A stretch of DNA of 64,000 nt from Candidatus Blautia faecipullorum (GTDB lineage: Bacteria; Bacillota; Clostridia; Lachnospirales; Lachnospiraceae): the NCBI GenBank assembly GCA_019115125.1, contig DXEG01000005.1, forward strand, positions 55,517 to 119,516, read 5' to 3'. Positions within the stretch are counted from its first letter, which is position 1. Each line of letters begins with the position of its first letter. This document shows, one piece after another, positions 8,460 through 15,752 of the stretch. The position numbers and the translations under genes are program-made. A model generated the notes under the pieces. That model was given only the letters and a program-made list of their open reading frames with translations, did not search any database and was not told where the DNA came from.

Positions 8460-11400
8460 TTCTCATGTTCCTTTTCTATGATAAACATTTCCTTCACATA
8501 CTGCTCCTGGCGGAGGTAATGCTTCAGCCCTTCCGTCACCTCCTGGCGCTTGTCCAGCTTTCTGGCGGACAAAAGCTGGTTCAAAAGCTGATACTTGCTT
8601 CCGGAAGCACCTTCTACTTTTTTCATGGTGATCACACGCTCGGGCGTTTTTCTGGAGGTTCCGCGATAGTCAATCTGGAAATAATAATGCATGGACTCTC
8701 CGTAAAACAGCGTAAAGGTTTTTGTGAAAATCCCCTGATAGACCTCTTTTACCGGAGTGCTTTTATACTCTCCTCCCTGGCCCAGGCCTGTATCCATACT
8801 GTAAAAAAGCGTCACTCTCGCGTCCGGATTCGCGTGACATTCTACAAAGGTTTTGTCGTCAAGCTGATACGGACTCAAAAGCTCCGGCGCGATCCTTCTG
8901 AAAAATCCGAATACCATATTATCTTTTGCACATTCGTCCAGAAGAATTCGCTCTGTTTCAATATACTTGTCACTTTTTTCTTTGGAGAGCTCCTTCAGAA
9001 GCGCCAGCCTGCACACCCGGTTCACCGGCCAGTTATGATCCATGGCGTATTCAAGACGGCTGCGGATAAAGGGCGTCATCGCGTACTCTTTCACAAAAAT
9101 GCCATAGGCTACCTGGGTAAGATAGGCTCCCACAATCCGTTCTTTTCCCGCCTGGTTCACATAGGATTCCAGCACCGCCTCCCCTTCCTTACGGAAATCC
9201 GAGGCAAACATAAGGAGACTTAAAATCTTCTCCTCCAGATCGTAGGTATCCATCTCAAAGCCCCTGGCGCTTTTCCAGATGGAAAGCATTTCATCCAGTG
9301 GGCCAAACCGGTACTGCATGAGATAATGCAGGATCACCTCGTCGTATTTTCCGCATCTGTATACCTCGGAAGCCAGAGCCAGAAGCTCTTCATCCTCCGT
9401 CATATCGGATTTCAGTATCATACGGCTGGTCATTTTCAGAAGGCTGCTCAATGAAAGCCCTTCATACCCGAATTCTTCCACAATCCCCATAGCCTGCCGG
9501 AACATTCTCCTGGAAATCAGCACTTCCAGAAGAACCGGACGGTCCACAAAGGCATATTCCCGGTAATCCATCTTTTTCAGATAGTGATCCAGATCCTCTC
9601 CCTGAATATGGGCCGCGTAGTAGTCCAGTATCTCCCTGCGTACAGTCCTTCTGAACTCTTCCGTGCATACCGGTGATCCGGCAAGTCTCTGATAATACTC
9701 CAGATTCGCGGAATCAAGGGGATTTTCACTGCAGTAATGAAGAAGGACTCCCGGATCGGCCGCGCCCATTTTCAGAAGCCGGGAAACCACTTTTCCGTCA
9801 TCCATGAGCTTTTTCAGGTTGTAATGCACTGTGGAAACATACCTTCTCTGCTTATCGTCCTGGAACAGGATCACAGCGTCTTCTGTATAAATTTTCGGAT
9901 AGGCCACTCCCTGTACGCAGGGGTAACACTCCTCCTCCTTCATCTGGCTGTGGCAGACGATCACCTGGCGGATCTTGGGATCGTCACAGTACAGACGGTG
10001 AGTAAAAAGCATTCCCGCCACTTTCTCCGCCTCTTCACGGGTCTGCGGATCAAAAAGAAATTCCTGATAGACAGCGGCATAATTCTCATCCATCTGTCCC
10101 TCGGCTATTTTGCGCCGCGCGAAGCGTTTCATACTGTCGCGGTAGCTCTCGTAGATCAGAGGCTCCTTTTCTTTATGGGCGATGACGCTTGCGTATACGA
10201 AGGCCTTCCTGGTATCTCCCAGCGTATTGTCATTATAATTAAAATACATAAGCAGCGGCTTGGGAAGCTCTCTCTGATAAGAGATATCCATCGTTTCCAC
10301 ATAATATTCAAAAAGCCGCGTAATTCTCAGGCCATGGCTCACCGCAAGAGAAAACCACCGGAAATATTCCGGTTTTCTTGGATTTCCCTTCATGACGTAT
10401 TTGCATACCGCTTCCAGCACGTCGTCAGAGGGGAATTTTTCGTAGCCTGCCGCAAGCGCCTGATACAGCACATTGCTGAAGCTTTTTTCATAGCCGGACA
10501 GATAAGACATCCGCATGACAAGCTCCTCTGTAAGAAGCCCTCTTTTTCCGGCGTAGCAGAATACCTGCATCCAGAATGGGCTGATCCTGTGCAGAAGAGA
10601 CAAATCCCTGCTGACCCACTTCCAGGCCTCCATGTAGAGCAGCGGACTTGTACAGCCCTTCTCAAACTGCTCCTCCATCATAAAAATCCCCATGGAGGGA
10701 CTGTTTTTATAGTAGCTGTCCATGTGCAGAAGTATCCATAACAGCAGAAAGCTGTCCTCCTTCTGCATATAAAAATTCTGGATCCTTCTGAGAGCCTGCT
10801 CCCGGTCCTTATATAAGCCTGTAAGACAGCAGAGATAGAGGTAAACTCCTGCCAGCTCAAGATCATCACGGGTAAATTCTCTGTCCTGATATTTCTTCAG
10901 AATCCCCTGGGCTTCCGCCGTCTTTCCTTCCAGATGATCCACAAAAGCTTCATACATCTGGTATTCCGGATACTCACAGCCGGACTCTCTGAGCTGATTT
11001 AAAACAAAATGCGTGCTTCCTGCCCACGCCTTAAAATCCAGCCGTCCCTCTCTGTAGTCTATGTAATCCCTCACCATGGATATCCTGGAACGCTTCTCCT
11101 CCCCATGGACGTTGACACGGACATTTGGTCCTCTGGACGCGGTCACTCGATAGACAAGCTCCTGATAGGGGCTCCTTATCAGGATTTCCCCAAACTGAAG
11201 CCCTTCTTTTAATTTATCCGCGTGGATAATATATTCAATCCGGCAGGTGCTTCCTATAAAAGACTCCTCGGTGACCGCCTTTCGTTCTGCCTCCAGGAAG
11301 CCGCCTCTTGTCTCAATATCCAGTCTGATATGCCCCCACCCGCTTTTCTGTAACTCAAAAAACTCCTGGCTGGACTCATTCATACTGTAAAATTCCGCGT

Positions 11401-11995
11401 CCTCTGTTTTCAGCGAAACGGACACCGGCTCTTTTTCCTTTAAGCCGATCAGAAATTCCTCCAGGTGCTGATAGGTGACCGGCTGCCTGGACATTCCCGC
11501 ATAGAGTGCCTTCTGACTGTTCCCGGCTCCCGCCATGACAACCGGAAAATATTTATCGGTGAACAGGCGATACGCCTCCCGGAAATCCCTTTTCGCGATC
11601 TCACGGAAGGCTTCCATATCCCGGATTTCTCCCTCTGAGCTCAAGATCTGTTCTTTTTTTGCTTCAATGAGAAAAGGAATCTTATATTCCCCCACATTGG
11701 AGGTCACGCAAAGCCAGCCGGAGCATTGATCCCCCGGCTTCATTCCTGTCCCGTCGGCTCCGTAAGGCAGGCAGACGGTTGTTCCGGAAAATTTTCCTAT
11801 GCCCGGAACAAACCGGCGGTTGGAGGAAGTAATATATCCCTGAATCTTCTCATTGTCCTCTGTTCCCAGATACAGCTCTCCCCTGGCTGTCTGTCCGGCC
11901 TCCAGGGAAACGAAGATCTTTTCCTTTGAAAAAAGAAGCTGCGGCTGCTCGTATCTGAATTTTCCACTTAGTAATTGTTCGATCTTTTTCTTCAA
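8456..11995 (-). CDS. DUF5717 family giant protein
   Basis: 1179 residues, the largest protein here. It begins with TTG at 11995 (weak GGTGA upstream). Residues about 15-110 look like a beta-sandwich (LFSKEKIFVSLEAGQTARGE), about 170-300 a second beta-rich part, and about 330-1000 a long run of helical TPR-like repeats with many Tyr/Leu pairs. A further beta domain (about 1045-1130) ends the protein. No signal peptide, membrane helix or catalytic motif is seen. The architecture suggests a large cytosolic scaffold for the DUF5716 ATPase-fold partner. The family name is from memory and the function is unknown. Confidence 0.75.
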   Translation of the reverse strand: MKKKIEQLLSGKFRYEQPQLLFSKEKIFVSLEAGQTARGELYLGTEDNEKIQGYITSSNRRFVPGIGKFSGTTVCLPYGADGTGMKPGDQCSGWLCVTSNVGEYKIPFLIEAKKEQILSSEGEIRDMEAFREIAKRDFREAYRLFTDKYFPVVMAGAGNSQKALYAGMSRQPVTYQHLEEFLIGLKEKEPVSVSLKTEDAEFYSMNESSQEFFELQKSGWGHIRLDIETRGGFLEAERKAVTEESFIGSTCRIEYIIHADKLKEGLQFGEILIRSPYQELVYRVTASRGPNVRVNVHGEEKRSRISMVRDYIDYREGRLDFKAWAGSTHFVLNQLRESGCEYPEYQMYEAFVDHLEGKTAEAQGILKKYQDREFTRDDLELAGVYLYLCCLTGLYKDREQALRRIQNFYMQKEDSFLLLWILLHMDSYYKNSPSMGIFMMEEQFEKGCTSPLLYMEAWKWVSRDLSLLHRISPFWMQVFCYAGKRGLLTEELVMRMSYLSGYEKSFSNVLYQALAAGYEKFPSDDVLEAVCKYVMKGNPRKPEYFRWFSLAVSHGLRITRLFEYYVETMDISYQRELPKPLLMYFNYNDNTLGDTRKAFVYASVIAHKEKEPLIYESYRDSMKRFARRKIAEGQMDENYAAVYQEFLFDPQTREEAEKVAGMLFTHRLYCDDPKIRQVIVCHSQMKEEECYPCVQGVAYPKIYTEDAVILFQDDKQRRYVSTVHYNLKKLMDDGKVVSRLLKMGAADPGVLLHYCSENPLDSANLEYYQRLAGSPVCTEEFRRTVRREILDYYAAHIQGEDLDHYLKKMDYREYAFVDRPVLLEVLISRRMFRQAMGIVEEFGYEGLSLSSLLKMTSRMILKSDMTEDEELLALASEVYRCGKYDEVILHYLMQYRFGPLDEMLSIWKSARGFEMDTYDLEEKILSLLMFASDFRKEGEAVLESYVNQAGKERIVGAYLTQVAYGIFVKEYAMTPFIRSRLEYAMDHNWPVNRVCRLALLKELSKEKSDKYIETERILLDECAKDNMVFGFFRRIAPELLSPYQLDDKTFVECHANPDARVTLFYSMDTGLGQGGEYKSTPVKEVYQGIFTKTFTLFYGESMHYYFQIDYRGTSRKTPERVITMKKVEGASGSKYQLLNQLLSARKLDKRQEVTEGLKHYLRQEQYVKEMFIIEKEHEK

Positions 11996-12052
11996 TCTGG
12001 TTCACCACGTTATCCTTTAAGTTCCATTCTTTTACGTTTTACGACAAAACCT

Positions 12053-12081
12053 ATTATACACTACAAAATGAACGGGCGCAA
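12053..12081 (-). promoter_or_regulatory. Promoter of the DUF5717 cluster
   Basis: On the minus strand TTGCGC (12076-12081) and a perfect TATAAT (12053-12058) are spaced by 17 nt, about 60 nt upstream of the DUF5717 start. This indicates a vegetative (sigma-A) promoter divergent from sigK. The rest of the 263-bp gap has two short direct repeats (ATCATAACAT) but no other recognisable site. Confidence 0.6.
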
Positions 12082-12258
12082 GAAAGTATCCAGCTCTCCC
12101 GCGCCCATATCATAACATATCATAACAAAGTATAACCCTGCCGCCGGTCTGCGCGATGAAGCGCTCTTTTTGTCGGTTCATCCGCAAATTTTATTGGAAA
12201 AGCACGAAAAGCCAGTCCTTTTCATAGACTATAAGGAAATCCCCTTTGAGGTGAAGAT

Positions 12259-12909
12259 TTGAAGACCTTTTTAAAACCTTTGACATCGGCTGAGGAAAAA
12301 TTCTATCTTCAACGTTACCAGGAGGGCGATTTGGAAGCAAAGAATATCCTGATTGAGCGTAATCTCCGGCTCGTGGCTCATGTTGTAAAAAAATATCAGG
12401 GAGCTGACGAGGATCTGGATGATTTGATATCCATCGGAACCATCGGCCTGATCAAAGCAGTGTCCACCTTCGACACGGCAAAATCCGCACGGCTTTCCAC
12501 CTACGCCGCCCGATGTATTGATAATGAGCTTCTGATGATGCTTCGTTCCAAGAAGAAACGTTCCAGGGAGGTCTCCCTCTATGATCCCATCGGCACTGAT
12601 AAAGAGGGGAATGAGATCAGCCTGCTGGACATCATCGAGAGTCCCCCTGTGGATATTGTGAACGAATATTCCACCCGTGAGGATATCTCACGCCTGATGG
12701 CGGTCATAGAGGACGTCCTCACGCCCAAAGAATATCAGGTCATCTGTTTAAGATACGGCCTCTTCGGAGTCTCTGAACAGACCCAGAGAGAGATCGCCGG
12801 AAAACTGAAGATCAGCCGTTCCTATGTGTCCCGCATCGAAAAAAACGCCCTGAAAAAGCTGCGCGGGATCTTTGAGGAGACAGAGCAGGAGCAATATGAG
12901 TCTTTTTAA
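12259..12909 (+). CDS. sigK: Sporulation sigma factor SigK, without pro-sequence
   Basis: 216 residues. Regions 2 (RNLRLVAHVVKKYQG, DLISIGTIGLIKAV, TYAARCIDNE) and 4 (TPKEYQVICLRYGL, QREIAGKLKISRSYVSRIEK) match SigK closely, including DPIGTDKEGNEISLLDI. SigK directs late mother-cell transcription in sporulation. The start is TTG at 12259 preceded by GAGGTGA; an in-frame TGA at 12247-12249 rules out an N-terminal extension, so the roughly 20-residue pro-sequence of Bacillus SigK is absent, as in Clostridioides difficile. The gene is uninterrupted, with no skin-type insertion. Confidence 0.9.
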   Translation: MKTFLKPLTSAEEKFYLQRYQEGDLEAKNILIERNLRLVAHVVKKYQGADEDLDDLISIGTIGLIKAVSTFDTAKSARLSTYAARCIDNELLMMLRSKKKRSREVSLYDPIGTDKEGNEISLLDIIESPPVDIVNEYSTREDISRLMAVIEDVLTPKEYQVICLRYGLFGVSEQTQREIAGKLKISRSYVSRIEKNALKKLRGIFEETEQEQYESF

Positions 12910-12937
12910 ATCGGGAGTCTGCCGCCAAATAAAGTAT

Positions 12938-12995
12938 GCAAGTATATCAGTTTGCATATTACAGTTTAGAACAGTTTGGAGTACTTTCCTATAAT
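12938..12995 (+). repeat. Repeat family B, copy 1
   Basis: ATTACAGTTTAGAACAGTTTGG and then TACTTTCCTATAAT (12982-12995) match the right part of the family B copies at 49165-49222 and 63484-63540. The left arm is degenerate here. A terminator hairpin begins 4 nt later. Confidence 0.6.
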
Positions 12996-12998
12996 ATT

Positions 12999-13055
12999 AA
13001 AAGACTGCGGACGGGGAAGCCTTTTTGATACTGACCTCCTCATCCGCAGTCTTTT
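12999..13055. terminator. Bidirectional terminator between sigK and trhP
   Basis: AAAAGACTGCGGA (12999-13011) pairs with TCCGCAGTCTTTT (13043-13055) around a 31-nt loop, with a T-run on the plus strand and an A-run in front for the opposite strand. It serves the convergent sigK and trhP genes. Confidence 0.75.
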
Positions 13056-14282
13056 TTATGGTTCCGCTCTTCTCAGCAGATCATATTCCTCCACTTCTAC
13101 TCCCAGATCCACCGCAAGCTTCTGCTGGGGATGCGGGGCGCTTTCCACAGAATTCCCCTCCTCGTCATAGATTGCCCGGACAGCCGCCGTAAGGTTGCGG
13201 CCGTCGGGTTTCATGATCTCAATGCTTTCCCCCACAGTAAATTTATTTCTCTGAGTGATATGAACCAGTCCGTTTCCGTCCACTTCTTCCGCGTAACCCA
13301 GATAGGTATATTCCTTCACATAGGTATTGCTGTCGTAGATCTGCGCGTCCTCGTCAGGCTTTCCGTAGAAAAATCCCGTGGTAAACTGACGGTAGGTGCA
13401 GTTGGATATCTGATCCATATACCATTCCATATTTGCCTGATATTTTTCCGGCGACTCCAGATAATCGTCGATGGCTTTCCGGTAAGTTCTCGCCACCGTC
13501 GCCACATAGAGGGCGTTTTTCATCCGTCCCTCAATTTTCAGGCTGTCAATGCCGCTGTTCAGGATATCGTCCATATGGCCGATCATACAGAGATCCTTGG
13601 AATTAAAAATAAAGGTTCCCCTTTCATTCTCAAACACAGGCATATATTCTCCCGGCCTTTTCTCCTCCACCACAGAATACTTCCAGCGGCAGGGATGAGT
13701 GCAGGCTCCGCGGTTGGCGTCCCGTCCCGCGAGATAACTGCTCAGAAGACAGCGGCCGGAATAAGAAATACACATTGCCCCATGGACAAAGGTCTCTATC
13801 TCCATATCCTCAGGGATATGCTCCCGGATCTCCCGGATCTCCTTCAGTGAAAGCTCCCGGGCCGTCACCACTCTTTTCGCCCCCAGCCGGTGCCAGAAAA
13901 GATAGGTCTCATAATTCGTATTATTTGCCTGGGTGCTGATATGACACTCAATCTCAGGACAGATTTCTCTGGCATAGGTAAAAATTCCCGGATCGGCTAT
14001 GATCAGAGCGTCCGGCTTCAGCTCCTTCAGCTCATAAAGATACTCTCTCACACCCTCCAGGTCCGCGTTGTGAGCCAGAATATTCACTGTCACATACACC
14101 TTTGCCCCATGCTCGTGGGCGAAAGCGATTCCCGCCTTCATGTCGTCATGAGAAAAATTTTTCGCCTTTGCCCTGAGTCCGAAGGCCTCGCCTCCAATAT
14201 ATACCGCGTCCGCGCCGAAGATCACCGCGATCCGCAGGACCTCAAGGCTGCTGGCCGGCACAAGTAACTCCACATTCCTCAT
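13056..14282 (-). CDS. trhP: U32 family protein, tRNA U34 hydroxylation (TrhP-like)
   Basis: 408 residues. A TIM-barrel U32 'peptidase' N-domain (LLVPASSLEVLRIAVIFGAD; HISTQANNTN) with the cysteine set typical of the Fe-S form (GAMCISYSGRCLLSSY, then GACTHPCRW at about 169-195) and a C-terminal beta domain ending near residue 405. In Bacillus subtilis the homologues YrrN/YrrO (TrhP1/TrhP2) make 5-hydroxyuridine at tRNA position 34, which TrmR methylates. trmR lies 50 bp upstream here, so the same pathway is the best reading. Other U32 proteins act on 23S rRNA (RlhA), which is the alternative. Confidence 0.85.
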   Translation of the reverse strand: MRNVELLVPASSLEVLRIAVIFGADAVYIGGEAFGLRAKAKNFSHDDMKAGIAFAHEHGAKVYVTVNILAHNADLEGVREYLYELKELKPDALIIADPGIFTYAREICPEIECHISTQANNTNYETYLFWHRLGAKRVVTARELSLKEIREIREHIPEDMEIETFVHGAMCISYSGRCLLSSYLAGRDANRGACTHPCRWKYSVVEEKRPGEYMPVFENERGTFIFNSKDLCMIGHMDDILNSGIDSLKIEGRMKNALYVATVARTYRKAIDDYLESPEKYQANMEWYMDQISNCTYRQFTTGFFYGKPDEDAQIYDSNTYVKEYTYLGYAEEVDGNGLVHITQRNKFTVGESIEIMKPDGRNLTAAVRAIYDEEGNSVESAPHPQQKLAVDLGVEVEEYDLLRRAEP

Positions 14283-14332
14283 ATTACCTCTTTCCTGCCG
14301 TTGTTTCCGGCATACAGGTATGCTTCTCCTGT

Positions 14333-14974
14333 TTATTTTTTTACGCTGAGGGCCGCTCCGTCTCCGAGGGGAAGGATGCTTGTCAAAAGCCGCGGATCAT
14401 GCTTCAGCACATAAAGATATTCCCTCATTCTTTTATAAATGGTTCTGTTTCTCCTCTCTACCAGATAATGAGACTGGATCAGCTCTCCCTCCTGAAGCAC
14501 ATTGTCCGAAAGAAGGATCCCTCCCGGTCTCAAAAGTCTCAAAACGTCTTCCAGCCAGTGAATGTACTGCCCCTTGGCCGCATCCATAAAAATCAGATCA
14601 TACTGGCCGGCAAGCCCTTTCAGGATCTCCCCCGCATCGCCCTCAAGAAGAGTGATCTGCTCCTCCCTTCCGGCTCTGCGGAAATTTTCTTTTGCCAGAG
14701 GAATTCTTTTCTCATAATTCTCAATGGTAGTGATATGAAGCCTCTCCGGCCCGTATTCGCACATAAGAAGTGTGGAGAAGCCTACGGCTGTCCCCACCTC
14801 CAGAATCTGCTCCGGCTTCTGTACAGCCAGAAGTACCTTTATAAAGCTCTGCATCTCCCTGCGGATAACCGGCACGTCTGATTCCAGAGCGTTTTTTTCC
14901 AATTCCTCCAGAAAAGAAGTGTTGCCCATATCCAGAGAATTGATAAATGTTCTCATTCTTTCTTCTACGATCAC
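14333..14974 (-). CDS. trmR: tRNA 5-hydroxyuridine methyltransferase (O-methyltransferase)
   Basis: 213 residues, the class I SAM-dependent catechol-O-methyltransferase-like fold: motif I EVGTAVGFSTLLM (about 60-72), an acidic motif TTIENYEKR, and DLIFMDAAKGQY (about 128-139) holding a metal ligand. Orthologous in size and position to B. subtilis YrrM/TrmR, which methylates ho5U34 to mo5U34 to widen wobble decoding. It overlaps mltG by 4 bp (ATGA) and precedes trhP, so product and substrate enzymes are coupled. Confidence 0.88.
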   Translation of the reverse strand: MIVEERMRTFINSLDMGNTSFLEELEKNALESDVPVIRREMQSFIKVLLAVQKPEQILEVGTAVGFSTLLMCEYGPERLHITTIENYEKRIPLAKENFRRAGREEQITLLEGDAGEILKGLAGQYDLIFMDAAKGQYIHWLEDVLRLLRPGGILLSDNVLQEGELIQSHYLVERRNRTIYKRMREYLYVLKHDPRLLTSILPLGDGAALSVKK

Positions 14975-15372
14975 GAATCCGCACCCTCTTGCTCCGCGTC
15001 TCCGGCCAGTATCCCCATAATCCGCGTAGGCGTATAAGCCGTGCTGAGAAGATAGGTTCCCGGCCGCATCTGTCCGCTGTAATTGGAAAGCTTTTCCTGA
15101 ACCCAGAATACCAGAGCATCCTCGATAAGGCCTTTGCTTTCCAGAGTTTTCGCGATATCGTAAACAGAGTCGTCCTCCTTCACTACTACGGTGACCTCCT
15201 GGCCTTCTCCGGGACTCATTGCCTGCTGGTTAAATACCTCATATCCAAACTGATATGTAACTTTTCCAATCCAGATGATCAGGACGATCACGCAGACATA
15301 CAGCGCCATTCTGAAAGCGCCGCTGGCAACAATGACCCCTGCCTTTCCCATCCGGTCTCTTGTATCTCCCAT
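14971..15372 (-). CDS. Short MltG/YceG-like membrane protein lacking the catalytic domain
   Basis: 133 residues: a cytoplasmic N-terminus, one transmembrane helix (about 18-44), and a LysM-like subdomain (VTVVVKEDDSVYDIAKTLES, then MRPGTYLLSTAYTPTRIMGIL). This corresponds to the N-terminal third of the endolytic transglycosylase MltG; the YceG catalytic region with its essential Glu is missing, since the ORF stops at about residue 133 instead of 330-380. It occupies the B. subtilis yrrL (mltG) slot of the operon. It is probably a non-catalytic relative that binds or regulates septal peptidoglycan synthesis. Confidence 0.75.
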   Translation of the reverse strand: MGDTRDRMGKAGVIVASGAFRMALYVCVIVLIIWIGKVTYQFGYEVFNQQAMSPGEGQEVTVVVKEDDSVYDIAKTLESKGLIEDALVFWVQEKLSNYSGQMRPGTYLLSTAYTPTRIMGILAGDAEQEGADS

Positions 15373-15409
15373 AGGTTCCTCCTTCCGGTATTCCTTTCTG
15401 CCTCCAGGA

Positions 15410-15748
15410 TCAGAGAGGCGGTATATTCATATCGATCCCCGCCGTCAGGCTCCGGCATACATGCTGCATCAGTCTGCAGAGAGCAAGCTCCGCGTCAAGA
15501 TATGCGTTCACCCGGGGATCACGCCGCAGATCAGCCGATTCCTTTAAAACCTGATCGGCAGACCGAAAAAGGTCGCTCCGGTCTCCCTCGTTCTGCAGTC
15601 TGAAGTTATTTGCCCGGAACTGGCTGACTCTTTCCGCCAGCTCCGGAGTTTTGTTTAAAATGTTTTCCTGTTCTTTATATTCCTTATATACGCTGCTTCT
15701 TTTGATGGATACAAGAAGCGTATGAATATTCCTCTCAATGGTATCCAT
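15410..15748 (-). CDS. YlbF family regulator
   Basis: 112 residues, helical, with the YlbF/YmcA family core (KEYKEQENILNKTPELAERV, then VNAYLDAELALCRLMQHV). In B. subtilis YlbF forms the Y-complex with YmcA and YaaT, which partners RNase Y and affects mRNA maturation and development. It starts 4 bp after the RNase J stop, so an RNA-processing role fits the context, though the exact subfamily is not certain. Confidence 0.75.
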   Translation of the reverse strand: MDTIERNIHTLLVSIKRSSVYKEYKEQENILNKTPELAERVSQFRANNFRLQNEGDRSDLFRSADQVLKESADLRRDPRVNAYLDAELALCRLMQHVCRSLTAGIDMNIPPL

Positions 15749-15752
15749 AGGC

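Noticed and set aside
12259-12909. Skin-type element in sigK
   Set aside because: The reading frame is continuous through regions 2 to 4; no interruption or recombinase gene.
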